This document shows positions 53,167 to 62,645 of a stretch of DNA of 64,000 bases, in pieces (position 1 is the stretch's first letter; every line of letters starts with the position of its first letter). The notes beneath the pieces were generated by a model. The model worked only from the letters and a program-made list of their open reading frames with translations. It made no database searches and was not told the DNA's origin. A program made the position numbers and the translations under genes. This stretch comes from Streptomyces composti (GTDB lineage: Bacteria > Actinomycetota > Actinomycetes > Streptomycetales > Streptomycetaceae), in contig NZ_JAATEM010000023.1 in assembly GCF_012034205.1 (NCBI RefSeq), forward strand, positions 62,001 to 126,000, read 5' to 3'.

Positions 53167-55665
53167 TCAGTCGCCCCCGCCCGCCAGGGTCAGCTCGGCC
53201 CAGATGATCTTGCCGTCCGGCACGAAGCGGGTGCCCCAGCGTTCGGCCAGCTGGGACACCAGGAGCAGGCCCCGGCCGCCCTCGTCCATGGCGCGCGGAT
53301 GGCGAAGGTGCGGGGCGGTCGCGCCGGCGTCGAAGACCTCGCACACCAGCGCGCGTTCGCGGATCAGCCGCAGGCGGACCGGGCCGGGGGAGTACCGGAT
53401 GGCGTTCGTGACCAGCTCGCTCACCAGCAGCTCCGCGGTGAAGACCAGATCCTCCAGCTCCCACTCGGCCAGCTGCCGGGTGACCGTCCTGCGGGCCTCG
53501 GCCACCATCGCGGGGTCCCCTGGCAGGTCCCAGGCGGCGATCCGCTCCGGATCCAGCCGCTTGGTGCGGGCCATCAGGAGCGCGACGTCGTCGTAGGGGT
53601 GGGCGGGGGCCAGGGTGTCCACCACGGCCCGGCACTGCTCCTCCAGGGTGGTGGTGCGCTCCGTCAGCACCGCACGCAGCCGCTCCAGCCGCTGCTGCTC
53701 CGCCGGTTGGGGCAGGCAGGCCTCGGCGGCCGGCCGGGACCCCTCGTCGTCGCGGGCCAGCAGACCGTCGGTGTGCAGGGCGAGCGTCGTCCCCTCCGCC
53801 AGGGTCATCTCCACCGACTCGAACGGCGGCCCGCCCACGCCGAGCGCCGGACCCTGCGGAAGCTCCACGAAGCTCACCGTGCCGTCCGGCGTCACCAGGG
53901 CCGGCGCCGGATGCCCGGCCGCGGCCATGGTGCACCGGCCGTCGACCGGGTCGTAGACGACGTAGACGCAGCCGCTGCCGACGGGCTCCACGAAGGAGTG
54001 CTCGCCCGCGTCCCCGTCGTGCGGGCCCTCGTCACGGGCCGTGCGGGCCACCAGGTCGTCCAGGTGCGCCAGCACCTCCTCGGGCGGCAGGTCCAGCGCG
54101 GCCAGCGTGCGTACCGCCGTCCGCAGGCGCCCCATCCCCGCCGCTGCGTCGATGCCGTGCCCGGGCACCTCCCCGACGACCATGGCGACCCGGGCGCCCG
54201 ACAGCGGGATCAGGTCGTACCAGTCACCCCCCAGCCCGGTCAGCTCGTCGGCGGGCCGGTAGTGGGCGGCCACCTCCACGGCGTCCTGCTCGGGCATCCG
54301 CCGGGGCAGCAGGCTGCGCTGCAGCACCAGCGCCGCGTCCCGCTCCCGGGTGTAGCGGCGGGCGTTGTCCACGCACAGGGCGGCGCGCGCGACCAGCTCC
54401 TCCGCCAGATGCACGTCGTCCGCGTCGAAGGGCTGCTGGCGCAGGCGGCGGAAGAACGTGGTGACGCCCAGGGTGACGCCGCGGGCGCGGATCGGCACGA
54501 TCAGCGCGCTCTGCAGGCCCAGCTCCAGGAAGGTGTTCTCCCGGTCGCCCGCCGTGCCGACCGCCCACTCCAGGGCGAGCGGGGTCAGCTCGTCCTGCCG
54601 CCAGGAGCGGCCCGAGGTCAGGCAGAGCACCGGCGGCGAACCGGCCCGGTAGCCGGCCACCTCGCCGATCTCCACCACGGAGTCGGGCAGCTTGCCCTGT
54701 GAGGACTTCTGGCCCGCCCGGCGCAGCGCCACGGTGTCGGTCCCCGCCAGCGGTCCGGGCGGCAGCTCGGCGCCGTGCAGCACGGTCTCCAGCAGATCGA
54801 CGGTGACCACGTCCGCGAGCCCGGGCACGGCGACATCCGCCAGTTCCTGCGCGGTGCGCATGATGTCCAGGGAGCGTCCGATGTGCTCGCCGGCCCGGTC
54901 GAGGAGTGCGAGCCGCTGGCGGGCGCGATGCCGCTCGGTGATGTCGACGACCGTGTAGTACACGCCCATCGGGCGGCCCTGCTCGTCGTCCAGACGGTTG
55001 AACGAGATCATGTGGGCCGTCTCGCGCAGCGGCGCCGAGCGGACCTGGCCGACATGCTCGTAGCCGACCACCGGTTCGCCGGTCGCCAGCACCTGCCGCA
55101 TCCGGTCCTCGACGGCGTCGGCGTCCATGCCCGGCTGGATCTCGGCGAACCGCAGGCCGATGCGCTGGTCGGCGCCGCCGCCGCCGAACTGCTCCAGGGC
55201 CGCGTTCGACCACACGTACCTCAGGTCCGTGTCCACGATCGCGATGCCGATCGGGGACCCGGAGACCATCTGCTCCAGCACCGTGCGGCTCATCGCCCAG
55301 CCGGTGTCCTCGCCCGTCTCCGACAGCAGGACCAGCAGGGAGGCACCACCCCGCGGGTCCACCGTCGGTGTGACACGCACGGAGAGACCCAGGGACCGCC
55401 CGTCGCGGTGCCGGGCCGTCAGCAGTCCGGTCCAGCCGCCGTCGGAGCGGCTCCGTTCCACCAGCTCCGGCACCCGCAGGGAGTCCTCGTCGGTCAGCAG
55501 TTCGGCGAGCTTGCTGCCCACGGCCTCCGCCGCCGTGTACCCGAGGAGCCGCTCGGCCCGTGCGGTCCAGCTCGCCACCACGCCCGCCGGGTCGAGCAGC
55601 AGGGGAGCGGCGTCGGCCACGTCGAACCCCTGCCGGGCCGCGTCCTGCTCGTTGTGTCCGCCCAC
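53167..55665 (-). CDS. PAS-PAS-GAF-SpoIIE phosphatase-HATPase protein
   Basis: Multidomain signalling protein of 832 residues. Two PAS domains (about 15-115 and 130-250), a GAF domain (about 265-440), a PP2C/SpoIIE phosphatase (about 455-670, with GGDWYDLIPL, VGEVPGHGIDAAA and GHPAPALV) and a C-terminal HATPase (about 700-825, with ELVTNAIRYSPGPVRL and DEGGRGLLLVSQ). It likely dephosphorylates an anti-anti-sigma factor and may also act as anti-sigma kinase. GTG at 55665 preceded by AGAGAGG; TTG 55713 and GTG 55701 are upstream alternatives. Confidence 0.92.
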   Translation of the reverse strand: MGGHNEQDAARQGFDVADAAPLLLDPAGVVASWTARAERLLGYTAAEAVGSKLAELLTDEDSLRVPELVERSRSDGGWTGLLTARHRDGRSLGLSVRVTPTVDPRGGASLLVLLSETGEDTGWAMSRTVLEQMVSGSPIGIAIVDTDLRYVWSNAALEQFGGGGADQRIGLRFAEIQPGMDADAVEDRMRQVLATGEPVVGYEHVGQVRSAPLRETAHMISFNRLDDEQGRPMGVYYTVVDITERHRARQRLALLDRAGEHIGRSLDIMRTAQELADVAVPGLADVVTVDLLETVLHGAELPPGPLAGTDTVALRRAGQKSSQGKLPDSVVEIGEVAGYRAGSPPVLCLTSGRSWRQDELTPLALEWAVGTAGDRENTFLELGLQSALIVPIRARGVTLGVTTFFRRLRQQPFDADDVHLAEELVARAALCVDNARRYTRERDAALVLQRSLLPRRMPEQDAVEVAAHYRPADELTGLGGDWYDLIPLSGARVAMVVGEVPGHGIDAAAGMGRLRTAVRTLAALDLPPEEVLAHLDDLVARTARDEGPHDGDAGEHSFVEPVGSGCVYVVYDPVDGRCTMAAAGHPAPALVTPDGTVSFVELPQGPALGVGGPPFESVEMTLAEGTTLALHTDGLLARDDEGSRPAAEACLPQPAEQQRLERLRAVLTERTTTLEEQCRAVVDTLAPAHPYDDVALLMARTKRLDPERIAAWDLPGDPAMVAEARRTVTRQLAEWELEDLVFTAELLVSELVTNAIRYSPGPVRLRLIRERALVCEVFDAGATAPHLRHPRAMDEGGRGLLLVSQLAERWGTRFVPDGKIIWAELTLAGGGD

Positions 55666-55811
55666 GGCCGACCTCTCTGTCGCCTGAGAGTGGTCTATCA
55701 CCTCATGCCCCAATCTTCACCCTTGCCGGTGATCGGGGCGCCTCGGGCGGGACCGGGTCTCAGGGACTGGGACGGCCGCGGGCGGAGCGAGCGGATCACG
55801 GGTTCTGCCGG

Positions 55812-57038
55812 TCAGGCTCCCTGGACCAGCACCTTCTCCAGCGTCTGCAGGGCGCCCCGCAGCTCGTCCGCGGTGATGGTCAGCGGCGGCGCCAGACGGA
55901 TCGTGGACCCGTGGGTGTCCTTGACGAGGACCCCCTCCCGCATCAGGCGCTCGCTGATGTCACGGCCCGTGCCGAGATCCGGGTCGATGTCCACGCCGGC
56001 CCACAGACCGCGCGAGCGGAACCCGACGACGCCCCTGCCGACCAGGGACTGAAGTCCCCCGCGCAGCACCACGCCCAGCTCCGCCGCCCGGCGCTGGAAC
56101 TCGCCCGTCTCCAGCAGGTCCACCACCGCCGAGCCGACCGCGGCGGCCAGCGGATTGCCGCCGAAGGTCGACCCGTGCTCACCCGGGTGCAGCACCTCCA
56201 GCACCTCGCGGCGGGCCACCACCGCCGACACCGGGACGATCCCGCCGCCCAGCGCCTTGCCGAGCAGCACCACGTCCGGCATCACCGACTCGTGCTCCAC
56301 CGCCAGGGTGCGGCCGGTGCGGCCGAGCCCCGACTGGATCTCGTCGGCGATGAACAGGCAGCCCTTCCGGCTGGTCAGCTCCCGCACGCCCGCCAGATAG
56401 CCGTCGTCCGGGACGATCACGCCCGCCTCGCCCTGGATCGGCTCGATCAGCACCGCGGCGGTGGTCTCGTCGATCGCCGCCTCCATGGCCGCCAGGTCGT
56501 TGTACGGCACGATCCGGAAGCCGGGTGTGAACGGGCCGAAGCCGCTGCGGGCGACCTCGTCGGTGGAGAAGCTGACGATGGTGGTGGTGCGGCCGTGGAA
56601 GTTGTCCGCCGCGACCACGATCGTGGCCCGGTCCGCCGGGACGCCCTTGACGTCGTAGGCCCACTTGCGGGCCACCTTCACCCCGCTCTCCACGGCCTCC
56701 GCGCCGGTGTTCATGGGCAGCACCATGTCCAGCCCGATCAGCGCGGCCAGCCGCTCCGCGAACCCGGCGAGCCGGTCGTTGTGGAAGGCGCGCGAGGTGA
56801 GGGTGAGCCGGTCCAGCTGGCGGTGCGCCGCCTCGATCAGCGCCGGATGCCGGTGGCCGAAGTTCAGCGCCGAGTAGCCGGCCAGCATGTCGAGGTAGCG
56901 GCGGCCCTCCACGTCCTCCACCCAGGCGCCCTCCGCACGGGCCACGACCACGGGCAGCGGGTGGTAGTTGTGCGCGAGAACCGGTTCCTCCGCCCGGATC
57001 AGCTCGGCGGACGAACGGGTACGGGCGACAGAGGTCAT
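55812..57038 (-). CDS. rocD: ornithine--oxo-acid transaminase
   Basis: Ornithine aminotransferase of 408 residues, converting ornithine plus 2-oxoglutarate to glutamate semialdehyde plus glutamate (PLP class III). NTGAEAVESGVKVARKW, DEIQSGLGRTG and LLGKALGGGIVPVSA (Schiff-base Lys) are intact. ATG at 57038 with AGGAG upstream. Its start overlaps the DDAH-like stop by four bases, so both are translationally coupled in arginine/ornithine catabolism. Confidence 0.96.
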   Translation of the reverse strand: MTSVARTRSSAELIRAEEPVLAHNYHPLPVVVARAEGAWVEDVEGRRYLDMLAGYSALNFGHRHPALIEAAHRQLDRLTLTSRAFHNDRLAGFAERLAALIGLDMVLPMNTGAEAVESGVKVARKWAYDVKGVPADRATIVVAADNFHGRTTTIVSFSTDEVARSGFGPFTPGFRIVPYNDLAAMEAAIDETTAAVLIEPIQGEAGVIVPDDGYLAGVRELTSRKGCLFIADEIQSGLGRTGRTLAVEHESVMPDVVLLGKALGGGIVPVSAVVARREVLEVLHPGEHGSTFGGNPLAAAVGSAVVDLLETGEFQRRAAELGVVLRGGLQSLVGRGVVGFRSRGLWAGVDIDPDLGTGRDISERLMREGVLVKDTHGSTIRLAPPLTITADELRGALQTLEKVLVQGA

Positions 57039-57847
57039 GAGCGGATCTCCTGAGTGCAGCACTTGATGCCGCCGCCTGCCTTGTGGAACTCGGACAGATC
57101 GACGGGGACGGGAACATAGCCGCGGTCGGCCAGCCGGTCGGCGAGCGCCGTCGCGCCCGGCGAGATGAACACATGGCGTCCGTCGGAGACGGAGTTCAGC
57201 CCGAAGGCCATCGCGTCGTCACGGGTGGCGATCACCGCGTCCGGGTACAGCCGCTTCAGCACCTCGCGGCTGCCGGGCGAGAACGCCTCCGGGTAGTAGG
57301 CGACGTTCTCGCCGTCCAGCACGAACAGTGCCGTGTCCAGGTGGTAGAAGTACGGATCCACCAGCGTCAGGCTGATCACCGGAACTCCGAAGAACTCCTG
57401 CGCCTCACGATGCGCCTCCCGCGTGGTGCGGAACCCGGTGCCCGCGAGGATCCAGCGTCCGGCCGGCACCAGATCGCCCTCGCCCTCGCACACCGACTCG
57501 GGCTGATGGACGTCGAAGCCCCGGTCCTTGAACCAGGTCTGGTACGGCACGGACTCCGGGCGCCGCTCGGGCGCGTGGAACAGCGAGCCGAACACCTTGC
57601 CCTCCACGACGACCGCCGCGTTCGCGGCGAACACCATGTCGGGCAGACCGGGCACCGGTTCCACCGTCTCCACGGTATGCCCGTGGGCCCGGTAGGTGTC
57701 GACCAGCGTGCGCCACTGCCGCTGCGCGAGCGCCGTGTCCACGGGCCGGTCGGGATGCATCCAGGGGTTGATCGCGTACCGCACGGCGAAGAATCCGGGT
57801 TCGCAGACGAGGTATCGCCGCGGGGACGCCACACGTGATCCAGGCAC
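57035..57847 (-). CDS. DDAH/arginine-modifying amidinotransferase-family enzyme
   Basis: Guanidino-group-modifying enzyme of 270 residues, closest to dimethylarginine dimethylaminohydrolase. Asp pair LPDMVFAANAAVV, EGEGDLVPAG, the catalytic His169 (YFYHLD) and C-terminal Cys263-Cys264 (GGGIKCCTQEIR) are in place. It produces citrulline from methylarginines, or may be an arginine deiminase/dihydrolase feeding RocD. GTG at 57847 with GGAGG upstream. Coupled to rocD. An Lrp gene and a 17-bp dyad lie upstream. Confidence 0.9.
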   Translation of the reverse strand: MPGSRVASPRRYLVCEPGFFAVRYAINPWMHPDRPVDTALAQRQWRTLVDTYRAHGHTVETVEPVPGLPDMVFAANAAVVVEGKVFGSLFHAPERRPESVPYQTWFKDRGFDVHQPESVCEGEGDLVPAGRWILAGTGFRTTREAHREAQEFFGVPVISLTLVDPYFYHLDTALFVLDGENVAYYPEAFSPGSREVLKRLYPDAVIATRDDAMAFGLNSVSDGRHVFISPGATALADRLADRGYVPVPVDLSEFHKAGGGIKCCTQEIRS

Positions 57848-57948
57848 GAAGGGGTTCCTCCGCTTCCACGCGCTGTCGGCTAGGGATGACTCCACGTTAG
57901 GAAGCGACCCCGAGGGGCGACAAGGAACAAGAGCTGCGTCCTCATGCA

Positions 57949-57965
57949 GCAATACTGCGTATTGC
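57949..57965. promoter_or_regulatory. 17-bp inverted repeat upstream of the arginine-catabolic genes
   Basis: GCAATAC-TGC-GTATTGC, perfect 7-bp arms. It lies 102-118 bases upstream of the DDAH-like start and just beyond the Lrp stop. A -10 TAACGT at 57894-57899 with a weak TTGTCG -35 (57918-57923, 18-base spacer) could be the promoter. It is a plausible Lrp operator. Confidence 0.5.
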
Positions 57966-57971
57966 CCCTGC

Positions 57972-58475
57972 TCAGCGCACGTCTGTTGCGCCATCCGGGG
58001 CGAGCTGGCTGGCGCCGGCCTCCGGGCTGTCCGGCAGCAGGTGGGACAGCACCATCACGCTGATCGTCTTCCGGATGAACGGCTCGGCACGGATCCGCTC
58101 CAGCACCTCCTCGAAGTGCTCCACGTCCCGTGCCCGCACATGCAGCAGGGCGTCCGCGCCGCCGGTCACCGTCATGGCCGCGGCGATCTCCGGGTAGCCG
58201 CGCACCACCTCCGCCAGCCTTCGCGGCGGCGCCGCGCCCTCGCAGTACACCTCGACGTACGCCTCGGTGCGCCAGCCGAGCGCGGAGGGACGCACGGTCG
58301 CGGTGAACCCGGTGATGATCCCGCTCTCCCGCAGCCGGTCCACCCGGCGCTTGACCGCGGTCGACGACAGCCCGATCGCCGCGCCGATCTCGGCGAAGGA
58401 CGTCCTGGCGTTCGCCATCAGGGCGGTGACGATCTTCCGGTCGAGTTCGTCGAAGGAGGCGGGCCTGCTGTTCAT
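57972..58475 (-). CDS. Lrp/AsnC family transcriptional regulator
   Basis: Feast/famine regulator of 167 residues. The HTH is at about 8-55 (ELDRKIVTALMANARTSF, then IGLSSTAVKRRVDRLRESGI) and the RAM domain about 70-150 (EAYVEVYCEGAAPPRRLAEV, VTGGADALLHVRARDVEHFE). ATG at 58475. Situated just upstream of ddaH-rocD on the same strand, its likely target, with arginine or ornithine as possible effector. Divergent from the LytTR regulator. Confidence 0.94.
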   Translation of the reverse strand: MNSRPASFDELDRKIVTALMANARTSFAEIGAAIGLSSTAVKRRVDRLRESGIITGFTATVRPSALGWRTEAYVEVYCEGAAPPRRLAEVVRGYPEIAAAMTVTGGADALLHVRARDVEHFEEVLERIRAEPFIRKTISVMVLSHLLPDSPEAGASQLAPDGATDVR

Positions 58476-58574
58476 GCGGGCACTGTATCCAGCCCTCGCC
58501 GGAATGCGGCTCCGCCGAGAACGCGCACGTCCCGGCATGTACCCGAGGCGGATCCCGCCCCTAAACTCCGCATC

Positions 58575-59330
58575 ATGCTGCGCGCTCTGGCCGTCGACGA
58601 CGAACGTCCCTCGCTGGAGGAACTGCTGTACCTGCTCAACGCCGACCCGCGCATCCGCAGTGCCGAGGGCGCCACGGACGCCACCGAGGCGCTGCGCCGC
58701 ATCAACCGCGCCCTGGAGTCCGGACCCGACGGACCCGACGCCATCGACGTGGTCTTCCTCGACATCCAGATGCCCGGCCTCGACGGCCTCGACCTCGCGC
58801 GCCTGCTCACCGGATTCGCCAGGCCGCCGCTCGTCGTGTTCGTCACCGCTCATGAGGACTTCGCCGTCCGCGCCTTCGACCTGAAGGCCGTCGACTACGT
58901 CCTCAAGCCCGTGCGCAAGGAGCGGCTGGCCGAGGCCGTCCGCCGGGCCGCCGCCCAGCGCGGCGCCGCCCCGCGGATCCCGGTCAGCGAACCCGACCCC
59001 GACCACATCCCCGTCGAGCTCGGCGGGGTGACCCGGTTCGTCCCGGTCGACGACATCACCCATGTCGAGGCCCAGGGCGACTACGCCCGCCTGCACACCG
59101 ACCGGGGCAGCCACCTGGTGCGCATCCCGCTGTCCACGCTCGAGGAGCGCTGGCGCTCGCGCGGCTTCGTCCGCATCCACCGCCGCCACCTGGTCGCCCT
59201 GCGCCACATCGCCGAGCTGCGGCTGGACGCGGGCTCGGTGAGCGTCCTGATCGGGTCCGAGGAACTGCAGGTCAGCCGGCGGCACGCGCGCGAGCTGCGG
59301 GACCTGCTGATGCGCCGCACGACGAGCTAG
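58575..59330 (+). CDS. LytTR family response regulator
   Basis: Response regulator of 251 residues. The receiver has the phosphoryl Asp D63 (VVFLDIQMPG), VDDE acidic pair, Thr/Ser switch (VFVTAHE) and Lys111 (VLKPV). The LytTR DNA-binding domain occupies about 140-248 (HVEAQGDYARLHTDRGSHLV, FVRIHRRHLVAL). ATG at 58575. First gene of an operon with a DUF485 protein, a symporter and a LytS-type kinase; these presumably sense and control uptake of a carboxylate. Confidence 0.94.
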   Translation: MLRALAVDDERPSLEELLYLLNADPRIRSAEGATDATEALRRINRALESGPDGPDAIDVVFLDIQMPGLDGLDLARLLTGFARPPLVVFVTAHEDFAVRAFDLKAVDYVLKPVRKERLAEAVRRAAAQRGAAPRIPVSEPDPDHIPVELGGVTRFVPVDDITHVEAQGDYARLHTDRGSHLVRIPLSTLEERWRSRGFVRIHRRHLVALRHIAELRLDAGSVSVLIGSEELQVSRRHARELRDLLMRRTTS

Positions 59331-59339
59331 GGAAGCCCC

Positions 59340-59699
59340 ATGCCCCAGGATCCGACCGAACGCCGCGTGGTGGTCACCGGACCGCCCCGCCGGGCCCGGC
59401 GCACCACCGGCTACTACCGGCCCCGCACCGAGATCGACGAGCAGACCACCCTCGGGCACACCTACGTCCGCTCGCTCATCCGCATCCAGCTGCGCACCGG
59501 ACTGACCGTGTTCGCCGTCCTCGCCCTGCTCATCGGCCCGCTCCCGCTGGTCTTCGCCGCCGCCCCCGACGCCCGCCGCCTGGAGTGGGCCGTCCTCGGC
59601 TTCGGCCTGTACGTCCCGCTGGTGCTGCTGGCCCGCTGGTACGTCCGCCGCGCCGAACGCAACGAACGCGACTTCGTGCGGCTCGTCGAGGACCGCTGA
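59340..59699 (+). CDS. DUF485-type small membrane protein
   Basis: Membrane protein of 119 residues with two helices (LTVFAVLALLIGPLPLVFAA and WAVLGFGLYVPLVLLARWYV) and a basic N terminus. It resembles YjcH-type (DUF485) partners that precede ActP-like acetate symporters. Starts 9 bases after the LytTR stop. Its role, probably in transporter assembly, is inferred from position. Confidence 0.85.
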   Translation: MPQDPTERRVVVTGPPRRARRTTGYYRPRTEIDEQTTLGHTYVRSLIRIQLRTGLTVFAVLALLIGPLPLVFAAAPDARRLEWAVLGFGLYVPLVLLARWYVRRAERNERDFVRLVEDR

Positions 59700-59717
59700 G
59701 ACAGGACCGGACGGGCC

Positions 59718-61430
59718 GTGAACTCCAGCTACGCCGTACCCGCCGTCGCCCTGGTCGTCCTGGCGACCGTCCTCGTGGGCGCCTTCGGCCTGCGCATATC
59801 CCGCACCACCTCCGACTTCTACGTCGCCTCCCGCACCGTCGGCCCCCGGCTGAACGCCGCCGCGATCAGCGGCGAGTACCTCTCCGCCGCGTCCTTCCTG
59901 GGCATCGCCGGGCTCGTCCTGGTCCAGGGCCCGGACATGCTCTGGTACCCGGTCGGCTACACCGCCGGCTATCTGGTGCTGCTGCTCTTCGTCGCCGCCC
60001 CGCTGCGCCGCTCCGGCGCCTACACGCTGCCCGACTTCGCCGAGGCGCGGCTCGCCTCGCAGACGGTCCGGCGGATGGCCGGCGTGCTGGTGGTCGGCGT
60101 CGGCTGGCTGTATCTGCTGCCCCAGCTGCAGGGCGCCGGGCTCACCCTGACCGTGCTCACCGGCACACCCGACTGGCTCGGCGGGGTGATCGTCGCCGTG
60201 GTGGTCACCGTGATCGTCGCCGCCGGCGGCATGCGCAGCATCACCTTCGTGCAGGCCTTCCAGTACTGGCTGAAGTTCACCGCACTGCTGGTGCCCGCGT
60301 TCTTCCTGGTCCTCGCCTGGCAGGGCGACGGCGCCCCCACCCACGCCTTCGACGAGCCGGCCTCCTTCCGCGAACAGCGGGCCGTACGCGTCCACGACAG
60401 CCTCGACCTGCGCCTGGACAAGCCGCTCACCGTGACCGTGGACGGCACCGTCGACGGCACCGCCCACGACGGCGCCGAGTTCGTCCTGCCGGCCGGCACC
60501 CACCACATCGAGGGCGGCACCCGGCTCACCTTCGCCGAGGGCACCGAGGTGCCCGCCGCCGGACGGGGCGGCGACGACGCCGTCTCCCCGTCCCGCGCCG
60601 AGTCCCGCGAGGAGCGCCCGCTGTACGCCACGTACGGCCTGATCCTCGCCACCTTCTTCGGCACCATGGGCCTGCCGCACGTGGTGGTGCGCTTCTACAC
60701 CAGCCCGCACGGGGTGGCCGCCCGCCGCACCACCGTCGCCGTCCTCGGCCTGATCGGTGCCTTCTACCTGCTGCCGCCCGTCTACGGCGCGCTCGGCCGC
60801 CTCTACGCACCGGAGCTGACCCTCACCGGCAACGCGGACGCCGCCGTGCTGCTGCTGCCCGACCGGATGATCGGGGGAGTGGGCGGCGACCTGCTCGGCG
60901 CGCTGGTCGCCGGCGGCGCCTTCGCCGCGTTCCTGTCCACGGCGTCCGGGCTGACCATGGCGGTCGCCGGAGTGCTCACCCAGGACATGCTGCCCTCGCG
61001 GGGCGTGCGGCACTTCCGGCTGGGCACGGTGCTGGCCATGGCCGTGCCCGTGACCCTGACCTTCCTGCTCGGCGGGCTCCCGGTCGCCGACGCCGTGGGT
61101 CTCGCCTTCGCCGTGTCGGCCTCGTCGTTCTGCCCGCTGCTGGTCCTCGGCATCTGGTGGCGCCGGCTCACCCCGCCCGGCGCCGCCGCGGGGATGCTGG
61201 TGGGCGGCGGCTCGGCCTTCCTCGCCGTCGCCGCCACCATGACCGGCTACCCGGGCGAGGGCCCCTGGCACGCCCTGCTCGCCTGGCCCGCCCTGTGGTC
61301 GGTGCCGCTGGGCTTCCTCACCATGATCCTGGTGTCCCTGGCCACCCCCGGCCGGGTTCCGCCCGGCACCGCGGCCGTGCTGGCCCGCTTCCATCTGCCC
61401 GAGGAGACGCGGACGGAGGTGTCGCCATGA
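59718..61430 (+). CDS. sodium:solute symporter (ActP-like)
   Basis: Sodium:solute symporter of 570 residues, cation/acetate type. TTSDFYVASRTVGPRLNAAA and the core GEYLSAASFLGIAGL, with about 13 helices expected. It has an extracytoplasmic loop rich in Asp/Thr at about 215-295 which is longer than usual. GTG at 59718. It overlaps the kinase gene by four bases. Substrate could be acetate, pyruvate or another monocarboxylate. Confidence 0.93.
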   Translation: MNSSYAVPAVALVVLATVLVGAFGLRISRTTSDFYVASRTVGPRLNAAAISGEYLSAASFLGIAGLVLVQGPDMLWYPVGYTAGYLVLLLFVAAPLRRSGAYTLPDFAEARLASQTVRRMAGVLVVGVGWLYLLPQLQGAGLTLTVLTGTPDWLGGVIVAVVVTVIVAAGGMRSITFVQAFQYWLKFTALLVPAFFLVLAWQGDGAPTHAFDEPASFREQRAVRVHDSLDLRLDKPLTVTVDGTVDGTAHDGAEFVLPAGTHHIEGGTRLTFAEGTEVPAAGRGGDDAVSPSRAESREERPLYATYGLILATFFGTMGLPHVVVRFYTSPHGVAARRTTVAVLGLIGAFYLLPPVYGALGRLYAPELTLTGNADAAVLLLPDRMIGGVGGDLLGALVAGGAFAAFLSTASGLTMAVAGVLTQDMLPSRGVRHFRLGTVLAMAVPVTLTFLLGGLPVADAVGLAFAVSASSFCPLLVLGIWWRRLTPPGAAAGMLVGGGSAFLAVAATMTGYPGEGPWHALLAWPALWSVPLGFLTMILVSLATPGRVPPGTAAVLARFHLPEETRTEVSP

Positions 61431-62629
61431 GCGGATTCCTCGCGGGGCTCCTGGTCGCCGTGCTGCCGCTGCTGGCGGCGGGCTTCTGGCTGGGCCGGCG
61501 CACCGCCCGCCCGTCCAGCCTGGCCGGCCTCGGCACCCCCGTCGAGCACGCCACCTTCGAGACCCTGCACACCGCCTCCCTGGCCACGCCCCCGCTGCGG
61601 GCGGGCCTCACCGAGGAGACCGCGCGCAAAGCCGCCCGCAAACTGCGCTCCCTGCTCGGCACCGACGCCCTGTGCCTCACCGACCGCGAGCGGGTGCTGG
61701 TCTGGGACGGCGTGGGCTCCCATCACCGCGAGGAGGTCATGGCCCGCCTGGCAGGACCGCTCGACACCGGCCGCGGCGAGGCCTTCCCGCTCACCTGCGA
61801 CACCCCCGACTGCACCGTGCGCTGGGCCGTCGTCGCCCCGCTCACCGTCGACGACCGGGTGCACGGCACGCTGGTGGCCTGCGCGCCCCGCGAGTCGGCG
61901 GTACTGGTCCGGGCGGCCGGGGAGGTCGCTCGCTGGGTCTCCGTCCAACTGGAGCTGGCCGACCTCGACCAGTCCCGCACCCGGCTCATCGAGGCCGAGA
62001 TCCGCGCCCTGCGCGCCCAGATCTCCCCGCACTTCATCTTCAACTCGCTCGCGGTGATCGCCTCCTTCGTGCGCACCGACCCCGAGCGGGCCCGCGAGCT
62101 GCTGCTGGAGTTCGCCGACTTCACCCGCTACTCGTTCCGCCGGCACGGCGACTTCACCACCCTCGCCGACGAGCTGCACGCCATCGACCACTACCTGGCC
62201 CTGGTGCGGGCACGCTTCGGCGACCGCCTCTCCGTCACCCTGCAGATCGCCCCCGAGGTGCTGCCGGTGGCCCTGCCGTTCCTCTGCCTGCAGCCGCTGG
62301 TGGAGAACGCCGTCAAGCACGGCCTGGAAGGCAAGGCGGACAAATGCCACATCCAGCTCACCGCGCAGGACGCCGGCGCCGAGGCCCTGGTGGTGATCGA
62401 GGACGACGGCGCGGGCATGGACCCCGAGGTGCTGCGCCGCATCCTCGCCCGCGAACCGGGCCCCTCCGGCGGCATCGGCCTGTCCAACGTCGACGACCGG
62501 CTGCGCCAGGTCTACGGCGACGACTACGGGCTGGTCATCGAGACCGCCGTGGGCGCCGGCATGAAGGTCACCGTCCGGCTGCCGAAGTACCAGCCGGGGG
62601 TGCACTCCGCCGGACGCCTCGGCGGATGA
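61427..62629 (+). CDS. LytS-type sensor histidine kinase
   Basis: Sensor kinase of 400 residues. One N-terminal helix (residues 3-22), a GAF-like domain (about 45-175), then the His_kinase region with phosphoacceptor H202 in QISPHFIFNSL and HATPase motifs PLVENAVKHG and GGIGLSNVDDRLRQVYG. It is the partner of the LytTR regulator at 58575. ATG at 61427 overlaps the symporter stop, placing the transporter inside the two-component operon. Confidence 0.94.
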   Translation: MSGFLAGLLVAVLPLLAAGFWLGRRTARPSSLAGLGTPVEHATFETLHTASLATPPLRAGLTEETARKAARKLRSLLGTDALCLTDRERVLVWDGVGSHHREEVMARLAGPLDTGRGEAFPLTCDTPDCTVRWAVVAPLTVDDRVHGTLVACAPRESAVLVRAAGEVARWVSVQLELADLDQSRTRLIEAEIRALRAQISPHFIFNSLAVIASFVRTDPERARELLLEFADFTRYSFRRHGDFTTLADELHAIDHYLALVRARFGDRLSVTLQIAPEVLPVALPFLCLQPLVENAVKHGLEGKADKCHIQLTAQDAGAEALVVIEDDGAGMDPEVLRRILAREPGPSGGIGLSNVDDRLRQVYGDDYGLVIETAVGAGMKVTVRLPKYQPGVHSAGRLGG

Positions 62630-62645
62630 CGTGCGGGGACGCGGA

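Noticed and set aside
52319..53935. Minus-strand open frame across the plsC-RpiB gap
   Set aside because: It overlaps two well-supported genes in other frames and shows no domain; no start with a ribosome site.
57972..61394. Minus-strand open frame of more than 1,000 codons running into the Lrp gene
   Set aside because: Only the last 167 codons match a family (Lrp); the rest is antisense to the LytTR operon and Gly/Val/Glu-rich.
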